In this document: positions 1 through 14,000 of the stretch, in pieces
Position numbering within the stretch: position 1 is the stretch's first letter
Layout: the number at the start of each line of letters is the position of its first letter
Position numbers and translations under genes: made by a program
Source: Callipepla californica brunnescens
Lineage: Eukaryota > Chordata > Aves > Galliformes > Odontophoridae
Assembly (NCBI GenBank): GCA_023055505.1
Contig: JALIRH010000001.1
Coordinates: 96,378,530 to 96,442,529, forward strand
Direction of reading: 5' to 3'
DNA length: 64,000 nucleotides
The notes under the pieces: model-generated
Seen by the model: the letters and a program-made list of their open reading frames with translations, nothing else
Database searches by the model: none
Told to the model about the DNA's origin: nothing

Positions 1-3000
1 ATTACCTGGGCTAGGAGGGTGCATTTCTTTGTGTGGAGTGATGTCTTCTGAACAAGTTTCTCTTGAGTTTCTCTTCTCTCAGGGTATGCATATACACAAA
101 ACAAGTTGTGCACAAAGCTATTGCTCACTGCCAGCTGATGCCCAGCCAGATCTCAAGCAGAGGCAGTTCCCTCAGCTAACTCCACTCAGTTTTATTTTGT
201 TTTATTTTTTTCAAATAATGTCATGGTATGGAATATCCCTTTGGCCAGCTTACGTCAGTTGTCCCCTCCCAACTCCTCGTGTCCATCCTCCCACCCCTCT
301 CACTGGCAGCATGGTATGAGAAACTGAAACACCCTTGGCTCTGTACAGCACTGCTCAGCAACAGCTAGAGCACATCACTGTGTTATCAACATTGCTTTTC
401 TCCTGAAGCCAAAACACAGCATTATACCGGAAATTATGACAGAAAAATAAACTTTGTCCCAGATCAAACCAGGACATCTATAGAAAGAAGGGGTGGGTTT
501 TGTCTGTATTCAGAGCTTTGGAAACAACATGTGCATCACTGATATGTGCCTTGCCTCAAGACACGGTGCTGATACTGAGAGTAGGTGTGACTTCTCAGAG
601 TCACCCCAAAATGCACACACAGATCAGAGAGGCACCCAACACCCATTTTTCCTGCACGTTATTTTTTCCAGAGATGGCCGTTGATGAGGTCTGTGGAGAG
701 TTGATGGAAGTGGCATAGATGACACAGTTATGGGGTTGTGCTTCTGCACACAGACATTCAGGCAGTCTGATCCTGAGAGGCAGCTACTGGCTGGAGGCCA
801 GTGCACATGGCCTGAGGGAACAATAGGAAAGACTGGCAATCCAGGTGCTGTCTCCTTATGGCTTCTTCTTTTTAGGTGGCTGTGATTTATCTATACAGGA
901 CTGTGAGAAGAATAGGCATGCACAAGAAGGAAAAAGGGCATTTGGAAAAAAAATGTTCATGCATGTCTGCTTTACTTGAGAGTCACTGTCTTGTGCTAAG
1001 ACTGCCTAGGCCAGTCTGGGGGAAATGTCATGAATTTCTTTTCGTGTGACCATGCACACATCACAGGAGCTGAGGAGATGGGAAATCAAACAACAAACTT
1101 AAAGACCAGTGCATCTTTCTCTGCCATGTAGAGTGATTTCTCTGGAAGAAAATATTCAAGTAGCTTGCAAGAAAAGCAGATTATGTCTCCCCTGAAGATG
1201 AAATCTAAGTATTTGGGAAGAAAGAAAAAAATCCCACTCCTCCATCATAACTGTTACCATTTCTGTATACGTACAAACTACCTCTATATTTTAGATATAC
1301 GAGTGTGCATATGGTAAGTTATGATGGATAAATGAGATTTATTCTTTTTCAGAGATACAGAGATATACAAAGATACAGAGATATTGCAGAGATATAGATA
1401 AAGGGTGAAATAAAATATTCTAAACTGTTCACTGAGTGGAAAACAGACAGAGAGAAATAATGTATCTTCCATATGTGTTTAATAATATTTGGAAGTGCTC
1501 ATACTGGAGTGATGAGGGCTGTATAAGAAGTGACATTGATAAATAAATTATGGTTTCACATAAAATGATGGGAATTTGGAATACATTGTTAAGTAGTTTA
1601 GGAATCACTGAACAATTTCAGTGGGTTGCTTTATGTTCAGCTGCTGGAGCCATCTGTCAGTTGAATGACAGTTCTTGTGGTAAACATAAACTATGCTGCT
1701 AGTGCAAAGGCATGTGCTAACAGTGACAGTAAATGCTTTCAACAGAAATAAATTGCATTCATTGTAATATTGTATCACTCATGGCCCCATTATCAGTTCA
1801 GAGTAAAAATAGGTGTTGCATTTAAATACTTACATGGCAGTGTTCCTACTTAATGCAATTCCTTGGTGTCATCTGATCTTAAAGAACAAAGTGAATGAGG
1901 TAATGATTAAAATGAGAATATCTTCAAATAGATAACCTCCTGAAACTTCTACTCCTTGCTGAAAAAAAATATTTGCACGTGTTCATCATGAAAAAAAGTA
2001 TGGAGATAATTCATAATTTTAAATATTGCAAATGATATAACATATTGTATATTTTGTGTGTTTATTCTCTTAATTATATTGTCAGATAAATCTTTCACTT
2101 AGTATTAAAATTAGTTTGATGAACAGTGTAACCGTTGACCGTTGACTTTCAAAGAAATGGGTAATTTGTTTTTTCTAGAAAAAACTACAACTTCAGAGTT
2201 TCATAAACTATATTCATCTTTGATTTTGTCATTACTTAAACTACCGTGTGATGTGTCACTTTGATGACACCTTGTCTTCTTCGGTGAAAGGCTGTTACCC
2301 TGATAATAAACAAGAGCAAAATGTAGTCAGTCTAATTCTAAAGAGAGGGAAAGAATTTGCCTCATCAAGGAAGGTTTGTGGTGTTACAGATATTTCTGGA
2401 TATTTAAAATAGTTGTCTTAATTTGTCAGATCTTTCTTCTCTGCTGGTAAAATAATTCACTGGGACCTGATATCTGATTTTTTTCTTATTATTACTGTCA
2501 TTAGTTAGGTTTTAATGGTTTAATTAATAATAACTGTCAGAAAAGTCCTGCGTATGAAAACAGGTGCCCATCATAATCTTGTTCAAAGTCTGCTTGTTCT
2601 AGGTAAATGATTAAACAGTCCTAAAGTTGAGTACCACATAACTGGAACTGATGAAGGAGTATGACTAATTCTATGTACATGTTGTACTCCAGAACCCATA
2701 TACATAACATCTGTCAGTGAGCTACTACATGTCACCTATCTGATGCTAATCCAAATACTTTTCAAAGTATTTTATAGTTTATAATGCCTACAGTCAGGTT
2801 CAGAGTCTCAAGCAAAACTGCAATACACTATTTCTTTTCAATTGTCTAAATTCATTATGGGTAACACCAGCAAAAGTAACAGTCAGGTCTGATCCTAAAA
2901 GTGCTGAAAACCCAGAAATTTGTTGGATGTATACATCTGCCTAATGTTTCTATGATGCATTGACTGCCTTCTCTCATTCTCTGTTTTAGGCCCTTCTGGG

Positions 3001-6000
3001 AGTCATAGAGTTTGCTAGTGTGAAGTGCAGAACTGGCCAGTTAAGCCTTTGCCCCCTCCAAACTCACAGAGTGAAGAAGGATTTTTTTCTGCTTTTTCCC
3101 TTGATAGCCTTGCTGTTAGAATTGCCTTGTAGAATGTGGTCTGTCCTATAAGAGAGGATGCAGTTGTGTCAGGAAGTAGATGAAGATGGATGTGTAGCTG
3201 AGTGGTTAGGAAACTCAGGTGGAAGGCAATATTGGTTCCTTCTCCGTATGAAGGAGTGTTTGTTTTATATAAAGTGAAATGGCTTAACAAGAAGACTGAG
3301 AGCTTCCAGACTCAGAGTAACTACTGTTTGCTGAAGAGGGCATTCTTCAGAAGGTAAGAATCCTGGACTAATGTCCCTCAGGCAGGTATTGGGGTATCTT
3401 AATGCAGTGCCGTTAATGTTGCAATCACTCAGGAGCTGGTCCCAAAGGATATCAAGGAATTCAAGTATTAGAGACTAAGATATTACCTATAAGAGGCAGA
3501 AAAGACATCACTAAGGATTAAGTCTTTCTTTTCTGACAGATGGGATAGAAATTATTACCTATAGAAGAAGCATTTGGGTTAATGCTCATGAGTGGCAGGA
3601 CACCCCAGTCTCCCTAAGTCCACCATTATTCTGGATTTTAATCATGACTTCCTTTCTCAATTTTTTTGCCTCTTTTAAAAAGCTTGTTGGATTTTAAGAT
3701 TTGTCTCAGATCCACTCTTATCTGTAACCTTCAACACAGACAAAATGCATGCAGGGCTTTATACTTCGTCAGTCTTACCCCTTGTTTTCACTAGGACCAT
3801 ATTAGTTTACAGCAGGTATATCAAAACTGAAGAAGCTCCAATTTGTTACTTATTTATAAACTTGACATTACGCGTCATTCAAATTTAAAATCTTCAACTT
3901 GTTCTTGCCCCAATAATTTTAAAAGCAGCCTCTTTAGAGCTTTAACTTCCCTTTGATATAGGTGGCAGAATTCTGTGAGATTTCTAGCTATTGAAATATG
4001 TTTGCTTCTCGTTGTAGCCTTCATTTTGTTTTTCACCTCAGTCTGACAGAGAGGAAGTCACTGTCTCGGGTAGCAGAGTTTCAGAAGAGGCACTGCATGA
4101 AATAGTTTCTCTTCTGCAGTAAAACTGTAATAGACAGGGGAAGAATAGAACAGGATGAGGAAGAGCTAAAAGCCCTTAAGACAGTCTTGTTTTTTGCTGC
4201 CCAGCCGTACTCCGTTCTTTCCTTTACTGTGATTAGATCTACTGCAGCCCTTAGTATGCAGAAGTTATCAGATAATGTGCTACATCAGTTTCCTTAAGAG
4301 ACAGTGGAAGTAACCATCCTTATCTGCTCATTGTTTGAAGATGTACGCAGTGGTGACGTGTTTCAGCTACTTGGTAACATCAGAGGATTTTAGAGAACAG
4401 GAGACAGTGGAAGATTGCACCTCCAAGAGAAACAAAAATTAAGGCAAGAATGGAAGTACTGGAAGAATATCTTACTGGTAAATTTCCTGTATTATAGTTG
4501 TAGGCATCCAAAATTCTAACTTAGCAAACTGACACAAATTTGTTCCTATAAACTAACTTTCCTTTTGGACTTTGCCAGGAGGCTTGATTTATTTTATCTG
4601 TTTGATTGATTACAGATATCTGGCTGGAAATTATTCTAGGAACACAAGGTATTCATGGCAGGCTGAGTCATAACATCAAAAATGATCCCATTAACTCAGA
4701 CGCCTTTGACTAAGATATCAGTCCAAATCTGCTGATCTTTAAGCAGAAGAGTGTGCATTTAAGATTTCTATTCTGGAGAATTCTTGTAAGAACTCTTCTG
4801 TTTAAATCTGAGTATATTTTTCAAGCCTAAATTATTTTCTCTTGCTACGTCAAGTTAGTTTTGAGTTCAGAAGTTTACCTTAAATCACGCCTGGTACTTT
4901 CTTTGATCATTAGACTCAAAGATTGCTCTACAAGAATGATTGCTTTTAAGCTTTCATAAACAATCACTGTAGCATCTCACTTTAGAAATATCTGAGCATT
5001 CTATTATATTACTGCATGTGGCTCAATGCTCTTATTAAGTGAAGTGTAATATCTTGTGCTGCTGCCACCTTAGAGACGCTGTTCCAGACAGTGCTCTGGA
5101 ATTGTCAAGGGACGTGAGAATATGGCTATTACATTTTAGACAGGGTGTTAAATGATTAATATTTGTAAATTAATGCATTTAAATGATACGTGCAGGAAAT
5201 ACTCCACGCTTTGAAAATGTATCCAAGAGTCTCATTTGATACAAAACAAATTAAAAAAAGAAATGCACCTGGAGACTTTTTGTATTGGAAACTATTAGGG
5301 TTGGTCTAGCTAAAAAGAAAGAGTGGCACATAAAGATTATTATATACAAGATAGTATATTTCTGGGCAATTATATCATGCCTAGGAAGGTGTTGCAAGGC
5401 ATAAGGCTGAAAGGCCAAATGACTTTTCTCACTTGAGAAATGCAATAACTCCCTAGAAATGCACTGCCTGGAGTATATTATTACTGTTATGAAATAGAAT
5501 TCATGAATAGAAAGAAGGAAAATGGTGAGGAGGGGGACAGGCCTATCCACGCATGTACCCATTCGTATTAAAGTGGGTATGACATCAGTCACAGTCAATC
5601 AAACAGGCCCAGTAATGTCCAAAGTACTAAAGACATCTCATAATTAAGTAATGAGACATGACAGGGCATAAATTGTGTTGTTAATCCTCACTGAGTGTGT
5701 TGTTGTAAGGCAAGAGGATGAAGGCTGGGTACCACCAGTCCAGCCAACTGTGAATTAATCCTTCCCCATTTTCACAGTGGAATCTGTTATTGTGGTTTTA
5801 TAAAATGTTAATTTTTAAAATATTTATATTGTTAATTAGGTGTTGAGTCCTAAGCCATGATGGCAATCAGCACAGTTTCTTCCATAATTCTGAGCACTAG
5901 ATTCTGCTTCTTTCTCCTTGCTACTCAGATGCTCAGCGGCCAGTCAAAACAGCTGTTTCCTATTGTCCATTTGCTAATGTATTCTAATATTCTGCCTCTT

Positions 6001-8177
6001 AATGCCTACTCTCATATCTGCATTAATTTGCATATAAGAAGCATCTAGTTATGCCAGTAATGGTTAGTGAAGTCCTTTGAGCATATAAAGTGCTATGGAA
6101 GTGCTAAATATGGCTTTTGTTTACTATTCAAAGAAAACACTAATGTAGTGGAGGGTATTGTGCTTGTCCCTTGTCAGTCAGGACTTTGTTCTGCATGCTG
6201 GCTGGGAGCAGTGCTTTTTAAAACCAAAAATAAAGCTTTGAGGTTTTGTGCCTTACAAAACTAGGCCATCTATTTTTCTTTATTAGCAAGTGACTCTCAG
6301 TCAGAACCCACTTAAAATATCATCTTCTTATACCATTCTCTACAGTACTCCATGGTACTCTATAATTTGGTATAAATCATTTGCTTTGATTCTTGCTCTG
6401 AGCCCAGCTCATGGGCCTTGTGATGGTATTTTGCACCTCCCCTAAAGGTTTTTAGTTTTGATTTCATCAGGAACAGGTTCAAGGTTATTAAGCTCATAGT
6501 CAACATTCTTGAACAAGCTGCAGAAGATTTATCACTGTAGGTATCCTGAGAAGTACAGTTTGGTTATTTGCTTTACAAGAATCACAAAGGAAGATGTCTT
6601 GGCAAGCTTCCTCCTCCCACTGAAGAATTCAAGTGTGTTTCAGTATTCCCATGATCCCAAGCACCGTGACATGTAAGAGTGGGGAAAGGCTTGCAGTCAT
6701 TATAGGTTTGTGGATATTTTTGAGCTACACAGGCTACACTTTGACTTTGTCTGTAATTTTGCAGGTAGGTTATTCCTATAGATTCATTCTGCTTAACTTT
6801 AGGTCATCTGACAGCTTCCCCTAATAAGGGGAAACAAACCTGGGCATTGGTCTGTGTTCTACCAAACGATCATGCCATTGACTGTCAGGGCCAGAGATTA
6901 CTGACATTGGAACAATCTGAAATTCACTTCATTTTTGTAATGAAATTGTAGAGATGAATGAAAGGTGTTTATTTTGTAGATCCATATAAAGACAAAAGTT
7001 ATTAGGTAGTATCACTGAAACAGGCATGAAAATCCCACATTAGGAATGACATGCTTTTCCAACCATAATCTTGATTGCTTAATTTTATAAACAAAGATGC
7101 GAAAAAGTTTCTTGGATGAACATTAAGCAAATGTTTACTATTTCAAAATACTATTACTCCTCAGACATATACATGCACTCATTCTCAAATCCTTTATATG
7201 TTTAGCTTGCCTCTGACAGACAGTGGTTGTGGAAGAGAGTAATCATTTAATAGGATGCAGTAACCTAAAAACATATTTGAAATAGGTAACAACAAAAGGT
7301 ATTGTTCGTATTTGAAATTGCCAGTATAATTACAGACAGAAAAAACAATGTAATTACCTGGACTGGAAATGTTATTTCTTGTTGACACCATTGCAGGGTT
7401 TGAACCAGGACACTGAGCAGTGATATTCTAGCAAAAAGAGAAGAAATAACATTCTTACCATATATATCATTCATGCATTTGACAATAAATGTTTCAAACA
7501 TTTTATGATTCTACATTTTTTTCTAAGTTCAAAGATGGTGTTCTTTTCACCTAGACACTTTATGGCTTTGTTTGAAAATGAAGAAATGGTTCAAATATGA
7601 GAAGTGTCTCCTCCTGAGTGGTACTAAGAGCTGTCCTTAGAGAAAGGAACACAGCCCTGGTCAGTTAGATGCTCAGTGGTACATCCCACTGAAAACTTAT
7701 AAATTGCATTCCATGTGAATGTATATGCATGTCCTTATTCATCACAAAGTGGATATGTGGTATTAAAAACGTTTTGTTTCCTTGGAACTTCTTAGGAAGT
7801 ACTTACTTAGGAAGTAAAGTAAATACTAAGAGGCCAGCACATTCTATTATTCTTTTGAGTAGCTCCTCTACACCCCACATGCTGTCTTCATCCAATCAGA
7901 AGGGCAAGAAAGGTATCACATAAGAACAGTTTTGCCTGAAAAGAGTCAAAAATCAAGGCGATGTGGGAATTTATGTTAAAAAGAACCAAAGTACATCTGC
8001 AATATTAGGGAGGCTTGGACCTTTTCAGAGTCTGGGAGTACCAGCTGGTCTCTCTCTCTGTCATGCTTTTTTAATATGCTTTTTCTGATTAAAACTTGAA
8101 CATATTGTGCATGTAGGGTCACTCTAGCTCAGACCTTTTTGTTCTATAATTTACCTTTCCAGACAATAACAATACTT
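1..8177. other. Unassigned AT-rich noncoding DNA
   Basis: I recognise no gene, RNA or dated repeat here apart from the small degenerate tandem listed at 1343-1402. Open frames are at most about 115 codons (minus strand, 5251-5598), lack any domain I know and are not arranged as exons with clear splice signals. Base composition is AT-rich and CpG-poor, as expected of avian intergenic or intronic DNA. Confidence 0.6.
1343..1402. repeat. Short degenerate GATACA/GATATA tandem
   Basis: Several imperfect copies of an AGAGATACAG-like unit, about 8-12 bp each, run head to tail, including AGAGATAC, AGATATAC, AGATACAG and AGAGATAT. It is a simple local tandem with no sign of function. Confidence 0.6.
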
Positions 8178-8194
8178 TTTTTTTTTTTTTTTTT
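8178..8194. repeat. Poly-T run
   Basis: Uninterrupted run of about 17 T. There is no AATAAA signal at the right distance on the complementary strand, so I treat it as a plain homopolymer rather than a retrocopy tail. Confidence 0.8.
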
Positions 8195-11004
8195 GTAATA
8201 AACAAGGACTAAAATTTTTAAACAGATAAAATAAAATAGAATTTTAGTATAATTTTTAGACATTTGTAGATATGTATGAGCCAAAAAGTAGTTCCAGACT
8301 TATGCCATGTACATGATATATATCCTGTGGTTTTCTCAAGCTAAATATAAGGTGGCTAACACCGTTTAGATGTCTTATGGAATCCTGCCTTGCATCCAGC
8401 TGCTGCTTTAGGAAGTCTCCATTCTCCCAGAGATCTTGTGTTATCTTTGCCAGACTTATGGGCATATATTGTGAATACCCCACAGTATTCAGACTGGCTA
8501 TTGTTAGGCACCTGTATTTCTCCTCCTGTATTTTCCCTGCATCCAGCAAGCATTCCTGGAGCAAGCAGCATCAGTTGATGCTCACATTTCTGTGTTACTG
8601 AATACCCCATGTTGGGGCAATCTATGACTACACAGGAGCACTTGACAGCCCATTATCTTGCCATGAATATTTACATTATTCTACCTATCATACAATAAAG
8701 TATGAAGTCTCATATTCTGATTTATTAAACAATCAAAACATACTTGTAGATAATTTTAATGCACATATTTTTTCCATTTGAATACATCGTGATTAGAAGT
8801 TCATGACCTTGATTATATTATGCAATTTGAGAAATCACCAACAATGTCCACGGTGATTAAATATTCCACTTTGTAATTATTTTGTAACTTTTGTTCTGCT
8901 CTTTGCTCACTCCAAAAATTATCATAAAATTTTGAAAGATGTCCTCAGTGCAGAATATGTCCATAAAATATTAAATATTCAATTTTCCTCTATCATGGCT
9001 TGAAAAATTCATAATTACATGATGATCCACATAATAACTCATTCTGAAAAGTCATATATGGCACTCCCCCTGTGACTGAGTTAATAATTTACTGCTGTGT
9101 GGGATTTTCACTCTGCACTGTTAGTCTTGGGAACATTTATTAAGCAAATGTTCATTTGCAAAGATCAGAATGTGAATGAAGAGGGTAGGAATTTAATGAG
9201 GAGTGACAGACAGGTGAACTGATTCCATATAGTTCTTTACTACAGGAGAAAGCAGATAGCTTTATCTTTCATAGCCTCGGTAGACACATGAAATGAAATA
9301 TAGAAGACAAGGGGCAAAAGGGAAAAAAAGGTACTTTCCTAGAAGGGCCAATGGAAGGATAAATCAGAGGAACTCATGAACAAGATTTAGACCAGCTGAA
9401 ATGGTTGTTCATATTCTGTACCTTTCAACTTCTACAGTAGCAATATTCAGTCTTTCAGATTTGAGATTTTTGCCCATTTTTTTAATGGAGTTTTTCAAGT
9501 ATTAAAGAAAAAAATCAAGTCTAGATGTACAACATTAGTGTACTCTTGGATAAACAAGATAAGAATTCTATTTATTATATTTTTTAATATAATATTTTTC
9601 AATCATTTTTACATGTAAGAAACAAACACTTGCAAACTATAAAGTAACTTGCATCACAACTGTATCAGCAAATTGTTAATAAATAATGAAAAAGCTTGCA
9701 ATGCTAGCCATGAACCTTCTTTCAATGCTTTTTGCTTGTCTGATCAAATGCAAATTAAATGATATTGATTCTGTTTTTTCTTTGTAAAAGAAATATAAGA
9801 AAAAAATAAATTAAGAAGGAAGATTTCATAATTTATTTCAGAGTTCAGTTTTGCAATATATTCAGCATGTTGTTCCTGATACAACAAAAAGATGACACAG
9901 TTACTCAAAACTTATGAACTAATCTCTTGCTTAATGGTAGATAAATACAAACCTAGATGTTTACTGGCTCAAGCATTCTTCATTAAATTGATCATTACTT
10001 CAACAAGACCAAACAAAACTTTCTCAAACAAGTGCCACTGGGATGTGTAAGGATACAGTATACAGCTCTACTTTTTGATCATATCTAAATAGAAAATCTG
10101 AAATGTTTTATACCTTGAACATACACCCAAAAAAAAAAACCAAAAAAGTGTGGTCTCACATATCCTAGCAAAACATGAATTTCTAATTGTTTTATTTTAT
10201 GCATTTATTTTCATTCCAATATGAATGTTTTTCAGTGGATGCCTTTTTCTTCATGAAAATTTGTTTTTAAAATAAACATATTTTCTTCCTTGCCTTCAGT
10301 GCACTGAAAAACAATTTGTGAAAACTGCAGCATTTAACTCTGAAATTATTGCCAAGATAAAAATAATTTTCATAAAGATAAGAGATTTATTCTTTGTATG
10401 CGCTATGCTTTTTTCTTTCATTTCTTTTAAGCTGTGGTTGATGATTATTTAATCAATGAACTACAGTGATTTTCTTTTTTGACAAAGGAAATATCACATC
10501 AAGAGAGATGTGGAAAGAAAAGAACTTATCTAAACAGCTTTCTAAAGAAAAAGTGTGAAAATGTTCTTAGTAAAAAATTTTTGAAAGGACATTTTCAAAC
10601 AGTTGACATTCACATAAATTTCCTGGATACATATGGATATATATCCAAGTTCTTAAAATGAAGATGACTACACTTTTTTGTTTGTTTTATCACTTGATTT
10701 GGTTACAGCTTATAATTTTCAAGGGGCAATCCATGCCTATGACAGAAGCGAGACAAAGGTTTTGGTCTGAATTTCTGATGGGGAGTCCCAGCTTCCACCC
10801 TTTAGTATCATACAATTACCTGAGAAGCTCAAATACAACTTGCAAACATAGGAATGTCTTAATTTAGGGATTCATTCTGCAATGAATCCCACCTATGTGG
10901 GATGTAGTCAATTTAAGGAGGAATTAAAAAATACCTATTTCTATCCCCTGAATAGGCAAGGAACTGAGAGATATAACTCTGGAATAGAGAACTGCATCAT
11001 TTGA
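8195..11004. other. Unassigned AT-rich noncoding DNA
   Basis: Nothing recognisable. The short overlapping open frames around 8256-8610 occur on both strands at once and carry no known motif. The rest is AT-rich sequence with many A and T runs. Confidence 0.6.
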
Positions 11005-11070
11005 ATCGTAGAATTATAGAATCATTAAGATTGGAAAAGGCCTCCATGATCATCTAGTCCAAACAATTTG
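11005..11070 (-). mobile_element. CR1 LINE 3'-tail relic
   Basis: Read on the plus strand, this is the reverse complement of a CR1 3' end. Degenerate TAGAAT/ATAGAATCAT tail repeats are followed by the conserved 3'-UTR segment with TTGGAAAAGGCC and ATCATCTAGTCCAA. CR1 is a non-LTR retrotransposon that ends in short 8-bp tail repeats instead of poly-A and is usually 5'-truncated. Only about 65 bp survive, with several substitutions, so this is an old, inactive fragment. Confidence 0.8.
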
Positions 11071-14000
11071 GTATCAGTCCAATGAATCCAGTCTCGGTTA
11101 ACAGAGAACAGGAAATACAAGAGTTTCAATAACAGTTCAAAGAACATATATGTGAAATGCCTTCATTTTTCTTCAAAGGTAATGTGATAAGAGAAGGTCA
11201 TGAAAATAGCCGAGATGGAAGTAAAGAAGTCTTGAAGGAGGAACGTAAATGGATGCCGTATCTGGTAGAGGTAGAAGTAACAATTTCATGGAAATTATTT
11301 ACATGTGAAGCTTGAAAAAATCAAGAGAAGATTTCAGAAACAAACTAGTATTTGACACCTGTTACACACAAGTATATGGAAGTGGTCACAAAGTTGCATG
11401 TAAGCATGTGAGCAAAAGGACAAAACAAAGTTTTAATTTCTCCAACAGAAGTGAAACTGAGCTGAAGAACAAGATTTCACAAATCATAATATGAGTGAGA
11501 AATAGTAGCTGTTGATGGAAAGGAAAACTGGCTAGACACAAAAGACAGAGGAGAAACTGAATGTAGAACGGAAGCAGTCATAAATTATACAGCCTTATAG
11601 AACTGCTTATGAGAAAATATGATGATAATTCAGAGTGAGAAAGAAAGAGGTGTGCTCTGCCCTAGATATGGAGAAGAGAGTAAAACAAAGTTCCTTAGAC
11701 ACTGAAATTAGCCAGAGAGGACTTGGAGGCCTTCCAAAATAATTGCCTTGCTTTAATTTATTTATTTATTTATGTTCCTTGTTAGAGGATTCAAGCATTT
11801 TCCGGAAGATGAAATACATGTTTACAAAGGAGAGAAGGATACAAGATAGGTGAACATATTAGGCCACATTAATTCTATTATTTATTTAAAAAGCTGTATT
11901 TTTTGAGAAAGAAATATACTAATAAAAAAGAAAGAAGTGTAATATGAATAAAATGAACTGCTGGGAAACTTGGAATAATAGAAACATGACAGAATACAGG
12001 TAGCTGCCACTGCTAAGGAGATGATGGAAGAATAGACAAACCTATCCAAGTTTGTTTTGAGAGCATTTGAGGACGCTACGGAGAAAATTATTTTAGAAAT
12101 TAAACTATTTTGTGCAGAGCGTATCTAACACCTCTGGAGTTCAGGAAGCACTTCATATAATGGAGCATGCTCTCATGTAATTTGGAAAAAAATGTCAATT
12201 AATGTTAGAACTTAAAAGTGTTTATAGAAATGACTTCCCCTGATTTGATATGGAACATTTTGCGCTCAGTGAGTTACTCATAGTATTTTTCAAGGATCAG
12301 CTTATGGGGATCGCATTTAACAACTTCATTTTTGACATAGCTATAAAAGTAAGAGACCATGGACAAAGTTTGTTTATAGAAGAAATTTGGGGGATATATT
12401 CAAAGAAGATAAACTTGGATATAAATGGAGAATGAGGTGACATTGAGAACTGGAGAAAAAAAGAACAGATTAAATTTAGTACCACAGACTCCAGACATAT
12501 AAAGAGATTTTTTTCCTGCTACTTACCAGTTAAATATGGCAAATATATGAAAGACCTACTCCCTGATTGCAAGAAAAGAAAATCATCTGACCAAAGACAG
12601 ATGTGTGCCATTACAGTCAACTGGGAGAAATAGGAAACACTATTATGGCATAGTCCGTGTCATCCTGAAATAGATATTTGGCCAGATTAGTGATTCCTTA
12701 GTGCCTGTTTCTCTAAATCGACCATAAAGGAATCCTGGGCTGACTGCTTAGATATATCTGTATGAGATGAATTTCATCTGAGGGAGCTATGAGCCTCAAA
12801 GGTGAAGTGGCCATGAAAAAGACGAATGCAATCCTAAGGCATATCTGTTGTGGTATTCCTCAGAAGAGATAAAAAAGTGTCAATAACTTTGTAAAGGGTG
12901 GTAAAAGCTTGTCTGCAATAACCTGAAATGATCATTCATTTTTCCAGAAAAAGTAAGCTCACACTGGAAGAGGTATAGAAAAATGTTCCTATGCCAAAGG
13001 AATGGGAAGTTCGTTTCATGCTAACTTTAAGGTTAAGCATGGTAGTCTAACTTGTGAAATGAAATCATGGTATTTATCAAAAAGTATCCTTAGCGTAATT
13101 TCCACCAAGTAGAAGTGGATGAGAAGGGAGTTCTTCCTCTGTCCCCATATTTGAAGTCCTGGTGGCTAGAGGAAAGCAATTATACCAAATCTTTCACCTA
13201 ATTTCCAGGTCTAGCTCTCACTGTAGTTACTACATATCTTAACAGCAAAAATATTCCACGTTTCAATACCTGTATTACTTTCCAAACAGGGAATCCTAAC
13301 ACAACCTATCCTGAAAACCCTCTATTGCCAGCCAGAATTCATCCTTATCAATACCATTATTACTACCACATTGGGAAGAAGCTTGAACTGAATTTTTACG
13401 AAGTTGAGAGAGAATAATACATTTTGGAAAAGACAAATGTATACCTGCCCTGCACAAAAAATAGTGGGTGAAAATTTAAAAAGTTATCATCTGATTTCAC
13501 ACATACTTGGTAATGGGAATCACTGTAATGGGAATCTGCCCCATTTATTCAACATTTATTTAAAAAAAAATAATCCTAGATTAAAGAAAGGCATCAGGCT
13601 CTGTAAAGTGTCAATTAAGAGCCAGATAGTTTTGATGAGTAAATATTTTTTAAAAGCTAGTTGAATTTTACAGAACTTTATTCCAAAAAATTTTAATGAA
13701 TTATTTGTAGAGGCTTTCCCAGACATAAACTCTTCATCAGTAGACCTGTTTTACTCACCTGTTTGATCAGTGAAGATTAAATTTAATAAAAAATTAAATG
13801 TAGAAAAAAAAGTATTTTTTTCACAGTTTTCATCTTCTGAAATAATTAGGCTTGTTTGCTTTAGGTGTATTTTCACTAGTATTTTATTGAAAGGAGATTG
13901 TTTTTCTTGTGCACAAGGCAGGAATGGGAGAGAGAGACAAGCTGGCACTTGGTGAGGTAGGGTAAGCATTCTATGTTTTTTCTCCTGTCTTATGCATAAG